Shown: positions 59,767 through 64,000 of the stretch, piece after piece | Layout: every line of letters starts with the position of its first letter | Position numbering within the stretch: the first letter of the stretch is position 1 | Assembly: GCF_030547685.1 (NCBI RefSeq) | Contig: NZ_JAUOQM010000034.1 | Location: 59,488-123,487 of the forward strand | Direction: 5' to 3' | DNA length: 64,000 nt | Source of the DNA: Gilvimarinus sp. 2_MG-2023 | GTDB lineage: Bacteria; Pseudomonadota; Gammaproteobacteria; Pseudomonadales; Cellvibrionaceae | Position numbers and translations under genes: made by a program | Notes under the pieces: model-generated | Told to the model about the DNA's origin: nothing | Database searches by the model: none | Seen by the model: only the letters and a program-made list of their open reading frames with translations

Positions 59767-61170
59767 TCATAAGTTTTTGCAGAAGTTAATAGTATTATTT
59801 TGCCCCTTGCGTATCGCCTCTACAAAATATCTGAGATCGCTAGGGTTTTTTCTTGCCATAATCCTTGCCGTTCTAAGGCTGCCTCTAAGGCCATTTTCTC
59901 TTGTAAATAAGGCGGGTGCTTCATTGTTCCATTCGAGTTCCCTGTTAAGCCAATTCATTGCAACCCGGCCATTTCCGTCTATGTATGGATGAACTTCAAT
60001 AATTAAATATAAACAAATAGCAGCACGATACACACCATTAGGAATTTTGGGGTATAAGTGTTCAATAAAATGTCTAATTGTTCCGCAAGATTCTGTTGGT
60101 TTTGATCGTGGTTGTGTAATGTCATTTTTTAGAGTATTTCTGCAATATTTGAAGTGCCCTGGCATAAATCCATCAAGCTCTCTTACCGAAAGAAGATGCC
60201 AAAAGCGTAGACAGGACTCTGCAGAAATAGGGTTTAATAGTTTTGACTTATCTTTTCGGGCTTGAGTGATGGCTGGGATCATCGCTAAGGATTCTACATA
60301 GTCATCGTATCTTTCGTGGGTGGGTGTTATTTTTGAGCATTCTTCTAGTTGGCTTGGGGTTTCGATGAACGGAATCATGAAGAGCGATTCAATATAATTC
60401 CAGTTGTCGGGTAAATTAATTTTCTCAATTTCAGTCTTATGATCCTCCGGAATGGCATCTATCATTGCTTGTATAGTGTCTAATACAAAGTTGTCTTTTT
60501 TTAGTATTTTATCCGGAGTGCTTGCAATTATATTGTCGATATAATCTCTATTGTTTTCGTTGTTTGCTAATCTAATATTTTCTTCTAGTCTTTCATGCTC
60601 GCTCAGCATGGCTGATGTCTCGTCGACTAACTCTAATTCATCTTTTGGTAATTTAATGTATTTAAGTAGTTGCTCTTGTTTTCTGGCAGATTCAAAATCA
60701 CCGGCTATTGTATAGCTTGTGAGTAGATTTACCTTGGCGGTAGTGAATTTTGGAGCGCGGTGTACTGCCTCATTAAGAAGTTCTATTGCGTTTTCTAAAT
60801 CCCCATTTTCTCTATACGCACAACCTAGTTTGTTTAGTGATATTGGTGTTCTCTCTATTTCTACAGATTTGTGGTAGCAGGTGAGCGCATCTTTAGGGCT
60901 GTTTTTCATTCGGTAGACATCGCCCAGCATTAATTGTGTTGGGGGGAATTTCGGGTTTAGGTGAATGGCTTTTTTTGCGGCCTCCTCAGCAGTTTTTAGG
61001 TCATTTATTGCCAGGCTTACTGTGCATATGTTGATCCATGCGCTTTCTTCGCTGGGGTCAGTTATGGTTGCTTTTTTGAACCATTGGGTTGCAGATTTTA
61101 AGTTTCCATTTTTTAACTGGCTTACTCCATTTGTCATCTGTTCTTGCCATAAGGTTTTTTTATTATTCAT
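59767..61170 (-). CDS. TPR-Fic domain protein
   Basis: A 467-residue protein with an N-terminal tetratricopeptide region (about 10-175, repeats such as SATQWFKKATITDPSEESAW, AEEAAKKAIHLNPKF, AIELLNEAVHRAP) and a C-terminal Fic domain (about 290-450) with motif HPYIDGNGR (H394-R402), a variant of HPFxDGN(G/K)R with all catalytic positions present. The flap MPGHFKYC is at 336-343. No [S/T]xxxE[G/N] inhibitory helix was found. Fic enzymes transfer AMP, UMP or phosphocholine to proteins. Its ATG overlaps the stop of an IspD-like gene (ATGA). The region is AT-richer than its neighbours, suggesting transfer. Confidence 0.88.
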   Translation of the reverse strand: MNNKKTLWQEQMTNGVSQLKNGNLKSATQWFKKATITDPSEESAWINICTVSLAINDLKTAEEAAKKAIHLNPKFPPTQLMLGDVYRMKNSPKDALTCYHKSVEIERTPISLNKLGCAYRENGDLENAIELLNEAVHRAPKFTTAKVNLLTSYTIAGDFESARKQEQLLKYIKLPKDELELVDETSAMLSEHERLEENIRLANNENNRDYIDNIIASTPDKILKKDNFVLDTIQAMIDAIPEDHKTEIEKINLPDNWNYIESLFMIPFIETPSQLEECSKITPTHERYDDYVESLAMIPAITQARKDKSKLLNPISAESCLRFWHLLSVRELDGFMPGHFKYCRNTLKNDITQPRSKPTESCGTIRHFIEHLYPKIPNGVYRAAICLYLIIEVHPYIDGNGRVAMNWLNRELEWNNEAPALFTRENGLRGSLRTARIMARKNPSDLRYFVEAIRKGQNNTINFCKNL

Positions 61171-61859
61171 GCGCTTTCCGTAGATCGAATAGTTCGGTTT
61201 AAAGTGAGATCATTTGCTAGTTTCGGGGCGATTATTTTTTTGGCTATTTCCCAATCTAATTCATTTGTGATTTTAAAATTATCAGGTTCGCCTTGTATAC
61301 TTTCTACAGAATGCCCACCGGCCATTACATATTGAGCTGTAGATTGATATCTTTCTTTTACAGAGTGATGTTTTTCTAGTATGTCTCGAAAAAATGCTTG
61401 GGGCGTTTGAAATAACAATGCTGTCTCTTTTGGAGCGTATTCCGTTATCTTTCCATGGTTGAGGAGTCCGACCGGAACAGATGGTTGAATGAATGCGCCA
61501 GCTGCACCTGTTTCTTCGGCTGCAAGAATAACCTTTTCTATAAGCTGTTGGCTGGCAAAAGGGCTGGCTGCATTCTGAATTAAAAGAGTTTTTGCTTGCG
61601 ATGCCTTTATGAGCTTGTCAACAGTGCTCCATCTACAATCCCCTCCTGAAATGACTGAAACAGCCGGAGGTAGTAATTCATTGAATACGTCTTCATAGCC
61701 CTGAGGTGCAGCCACGATAACTTCGTCTACGATTGGTAGAACCTTACTGACAACGATCTCAACTAGTGTTATTCCATTAATTTTAAGTAAGGCTTTAGGG
61801 CCTTCTCCCAGTCTTAATCCTTGGCCTGCGGCAGGTATTAGCGCTGCTTTTTTCATCAT
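61167..61859 (-). CDS. IspD/TarI-like cytidylyltransferase with altered active site
   Basis: A 230-residue nucleotidyltransferase. The nucleotide loop AAGQGLRLG (10-18), the PK pair (21-22), GGDCRWSTV (72-80), QTPQAF (151-156) and NFKIT-x4-D (194-202) are IspD-like. The metal-binding HDAARP of IspD reads QNAASP (95-100), so the equivalents of E. coli Asp106 and Arg109 are Asn96 and Ser99, and the VPVxDT segment is VPVGLLN. It is therefore unlikely to be the housekeeping IspD. ATG 61859 or 61856 is taken; the open frame to TTG 61958 adds an unconserved leader. It is ATGA-coupled to the TPR-Fic gene. Confidence 0.82.
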   Translation of the reverse strand: MMKKAALIPAAGQGLRLGEGPKALLKINGITLVEIVVSKVLPIVDEVIVAAPQGYEDVFNELLPPAVSVISGGDCRWSTVDKLIKASQAKTLLIQNAASPFASQQLIEKVILAAEETGAAGAFIQPSVPVGLLNHGKITEYAPKETALLFQTPQAFFRDILEKHHSVKERYQSTAQYVMAGGHSVESIQGEPDNFKITNELDWEIAKKIIAPKLANDLTLNRTIRSTESA

Positions 61860-62115
61860 GTTAGTGTGTGCTTTGCGGGTGGTTTTTTGTGTAAAAAGAT
61901 GGTTTATTTTAACCAGTAAATCAAAAATTGCTAGCTTTAGATTAGAGTCTATTTTCAACTCGGATAAAGTGCTAGATGGAGGGAATAAGCCTGCTGGTCA
62001 GTCGAGCAGCGAGGATATGGCCATAGATGCATAGGGTGGTTAGTTGTTCTTTACGGTATGGCGCAAAGTCAAAATTGTGAGATAGAAGTTACTATCAAAG
62101 AAATTTTGGCGGGTT

Positions 62116-62952
62116 TTATCCCTGTCCCAACCACAAAGCCGTCAAGCCCGCGCGGCCATTAACATCGAACTTGCGATATATATTGGAGACGTAAGAGTGC
62201 ACCGTGTTGTAACTTATTTCCAGTTTACGGGCGATTTCTCGTTCGCTGCTGCTAGTGAGTAGTTGTTGCAAAACTCGCCGCTCGCTTGGGGTTATTGCCC
62301 CTGTGCTGATTTGAAGTCCATGCGACAGAGCTACCTGCCTTTGAAACCAGCCTAAGCTGCGCAATAAAGTCGCGGCTAATTGACAGTCGTGTTGGCTAAA
62401 CATCGGTTGTCCCGTCACCCGGTCAACGGAAAAATAACACTCCATATCCTCATTTAATGGTGTTACCACATACAAGCGATCGGTGACGCCATTTTGAGCT
62501 TTTTTCTCAAGATAGTAAGGCGATTGGTACCAGTTATCATCGACAATATCGCTCAGCCGGTAAGCTCTAAAACTACCTGCCATACGCACATGAGTTGTCA
62601 AGGAGGGGTCGGGCGTTTGGGTACGTATTTTTGCCAGCATTTTTTTACTATAAGAGTCATCAGAGGGTTCGCTGTCCAGTCTATGGCTGATACGCGGGCG
62701 CCATCCCAGCAATGGGTCATTGGGTTCGTGCGTATTAATCCGCAGGGCTCCCACCCAAAAGGCGCTTGTGCCATTGACCAGCCGGCACAGTTCTTCCAGT
62801 AAGTAATTGAGAGCCTTATCGCTATCGGCGGCATCAAATTGTATGAGAGTGTCCCACACATTAGTCATCTCTGGTGTTGCTGGTAATAATCGAGGCTGGG
62901 TAGCGGTGAGTAAAGTGGACTGAGGCATATTTAGGGCTGACAATTGTGGCAT
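62116..62952 (-). CDS. LuxR-family transcriptional regulator with GAF-like domain
   Basis: A 278-residue regulator. The C-terminal LuxR/FixJ helix-turn-helix (about 220-278, ITPSERRVLQQLLTSSSEREIARKLEISYNTVHSYVSNIYRKFDVNGRAGL) is clear. The N-terminal 200 residues form a GAF-like sensor region of unknown ligand; no receiver Asp motif or acyl-homoserine-lactone domain is recognised. ATG 62952 is first and Met at 62928 is an alternative; neither has a good ribosome-binding site. It is divergent from the haemagglutinin-like gene with a perfect palindrome between them, so it is the likely controller of that gene. Confidence 0.9.
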   Translation of the reverse strand: MPQLSALNMPQSTLLTATQPRLLPATPEMTNVWDTLIQFDAADSDKALNYLLEELCRLVNGTSAFWVGALRINTHEPNDPLLGWRPRISHRLDSEPSDDSYSKKMLAKIRTQTPDPSLTTHVRMAGSFRAYRLSDIVDDNWYQSPYYLEKKAQNGVTDRLYVVTPLNEDMECYFSVDRVTGQPMFSQHDCQLAATLLRSLGWFQRQVALSHGLQISTGAITPSERRVLQQLLTSSSEREIARKLEISYNTVHSYVSNIYRKFDVNGRAGLTALWLGQG

Positions 62953-63019
62953 GAGGGTAATAGTTCGTATTATATAGAAATGTATCTAAGTCACTTATTA
63001 AAGAGGCGTGGTATTTTTA

Positions 63020-63039
63020 TACCCTCTAATTAGAGGGTA
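63020..63039. promoter_or_regulatory. 20-bp perfect palindrome, candidate LuxR-family operator
   Basis: TACCCTCTAATTAGAGGGTA is a perfect inverted repeat between the divergent regulator and exoprotein genes. Its centre, 63029.5, is about 42-44 bases before the start predicted from GATAAT at 63061-63066. This is the position of class II activator sites. Confidence 0.7.
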
Positions 63040-63060
63040 CCGTCTTTGCTCGCTGATTGC

Positions 63061-63066
63061 GATAAT
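63061..63066 (+). promoter_or_regulatory. -10 element of the exoprotein gene
   Basis: GATAAT, with no good -35 hexamer at 16-18 bases upstream (the spot reads TACCGT), is consistent with a promoter that needs an activator. Confidence 0.5.
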
Positions 63067-63104
63067 TGCTAACTAATACACACCTTAAATCATCGGATTG
63101 GCAC

Positions 63105-64000
63105 ATGAATATGCATCAAGCACCTTGGGGCAAGTTAAAACGTAATTCACTGACATTGGCAATAGTCGCGCTTAGCAGTGGGGTTTATGGTGCCCCCGAT
63201 GGCGGTGTGGTCATCGACGGCAACGCCAATATTCATCACTACGGCAATATCACCGATATCAACCAGCACAGCCAGAACACCACCATCGTGTGGGACAGCT
63301 TTGATATCGACGCCAGCGAAATCGTTAACTTCCTGCAGCCGAATGACACCTCTATTGCGCTCAACCGCGTCTTCAGCGCCGACGGTACCCAAATTAACGG
63401 CCAGCTTAACGCCAACGGCCGCGTCTTTGTGATGGACGCCAACGGCGTCTTGTTCGGTCAAAATGCCAGCGTCAACGTCGGCTCGCTGGTGGCTTCTACG
63501 TTGGACGTGTCGCACACCGACTATACCCACTTTACCTTTAGCGGCAATGGCGCCCCCGCCTCGGTATTAAACTTAGGCGAAATTACCGCTGCCGACACAG
63601 GTGCGGTAGCGCTTTTAGGTGGGCAAGTCAGTAACCGCGGTGTCATTCAGGCCAAGCTGGGCAACGTGGCACTGGCAGCCGGCAACCAAATCACCCTCGA
63701 TTTTGCCGGTGATGGCCTGCTGAATGTACAAGTGGACCAAGCCGCGCTGAACGCCTTGGCGGAAAACCACGGCCTGATTCAGGCCGACGGCGGCCAGGTA
63801 CTCATGACTGCCCACGCCAGTGACGCGCTCTTGCAAACCGTGGTCAACAACACCGGCGTGATTGAAGCGCAAACCCTGGCCGAACAAGACGGCAAAATAT
63901 TACTGCTGGGCGGCATGACGCCTGAGACGGGTGGCACTGTGCGTGTCGGCGGTACGCTGGATGCTTCTGCCCCCGAAACTGGCGACGGCGGCTTTATTGA
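63105..64000 (+). CDS. filamentous haemagglutinin-like exoprotein, 5' part (runs off window)
   Basis: Two-partner-secretion (type Vb) exoprotein, partial. From ATG 63105 the frame is open to the window end (298 codons). A signal peptide (about 1-30, LTLAIVALSSGVYGA) precedes a TPS domain: HHYGNITDINQHSQNTTIVWDSFDI, IALNRVFSADGTQINGQL, NANGRVFVMDANGVLFGQNA and later repeated beta-helix turns (LNLGEITAADTGAVALLGGQ). Such proteins are exported through a TpsB/FhaC-type pore, and act as adhesins or contact-dependent toxins; the pore gene is not in this window. Control by the divergent LuxR-type protein is likely. Confidence 0.9.
   Translation, partial: MNMHQAPWGKLKRNSLTLAIVALSSGVYGAPDGGVVIDGNANIHHYGNITDINQHSQNTTIVWDSFDIDASEIVNFLQPNDTSIALNRVFSADGTQINGQLNANGRVFVMDANGVLFGQNASVNVGSLVASTLDVSHTDYTHFTFSGNGAPASVLNLGEITAADTGAVALLGGQVSNRGVIQAKLGNVALAAGNQITLDFAGDGLLNVQVDQAALNALAENHGLIQADGGQVLMTAHASDALLQTVVNNTGVIEAQTLAEQDGKILLLGGMTPETGGTVRVGGTLDASAPETGDGGFI

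Noticed and set aside
61167..61859. Housekeeping IspD of the MEP pathway
   Set aside because: The Asp and Arg of HDAARP are replaced, there is no ispF next to it, and it is coupled to a Fic gene in an AT-rich island.

Overview
The window is chromosomal DNA of a gammaproteobacterium. Gene order and protein signatures point to the Pseudomonas/Cellvibrio side of the class, probably a marine Cellvibrionaceae-like organism; this is inference from synteny, without a phylogeny. The main evidence is four conserved blocks: thrS-infC-rpmI-rplT-pheS-pheT-ihfA-merR-tRNA-Pro, rpsP-rimM-trmD-rplS, xerD-dsbC-hom-thrC-recJ, and rplU-rpmA-obgE-proB. A FabY-type ketoacyl-ACP synthase supports the same placement. 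Base composition is moderately GC-rich, except for an AT-richer island at about 59.7-62.0 kb.

Layout. 0-7.6 kb: translation genes, IHF-alpha and tRNA-Pro. 7.8-14.5 kb: SapC-family protein, universal stress protein, YfcH-like epimerase, a small heat-shock protein behind a sigma-32-like promoter and a ROSE-type RNA thermometer, a methyltransferase, a GlxA-type regulator and fabY. 14.7-23.3 kb: ribosomal, RNA-modification, xerD, dsbC, threonine-pathway and recJ genes. 23.3-31.1 kb: tesA divergent from ybbA-ybbP, a gtrB/gtrA pair, small conserved proteins, and a CueR-like regulator coupled to a metal permease. 31.2-36.1 kb: prfB with its programmed frameshift, lysS, yaeQ, cnoX and a DUF4380 protein. 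36.1-38.7 kb: a sugar MFS transporter divergent from a LacI-family regulator, with a perfect operator palindrome between them. 39-44.1 kb: DUF3014 gene, holA, lptE, leuS. 44.4-48.4 kb: rplU, rpmA, obgE, proB and a BamE-like secreted protein.

The last third is accessory. 48.5-55.5 kb is a leftward operon of a large diheme cytochrome lipoprotein, a GMC oxidoreductase, a DUF4331-like secreted protein and an alpha/beta-hydrolase lipoprotein, which looks like an uncharacterised periplasmic redox system. 55.8-56.4 kb holds an orphan zeta-toxin-like kinase. 56.6-59.7 kb is a compact operon for a glucosylglycerate-type compatible solute (glycerate kinase, phosphatase, GpgS synthase). 59.8-61.9 kb is an AT-rich, ATGA-coupled pair: an IspD-like nucleotidyltransferase with altered active-site residues and a TPR-Fic protein with an intact Fic motif. 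62.1-64.0 kb has a LuxR-type regulator divergent from a filamentous-haemagglutinin-like exoprotein that runs off the window. A perfect 20-bp palindrome lies where a lux-box-like activator site would be expected.

The best candidates for something undescribed are the cytidylyltransferase/Fic pair, the cytochrome-GMC operon and the LuxR-palindrome-exoprotein module. Two genes, infC and xerD, appear to start at ATC. No CRISPR array, insertion sequence or prophage was seen.
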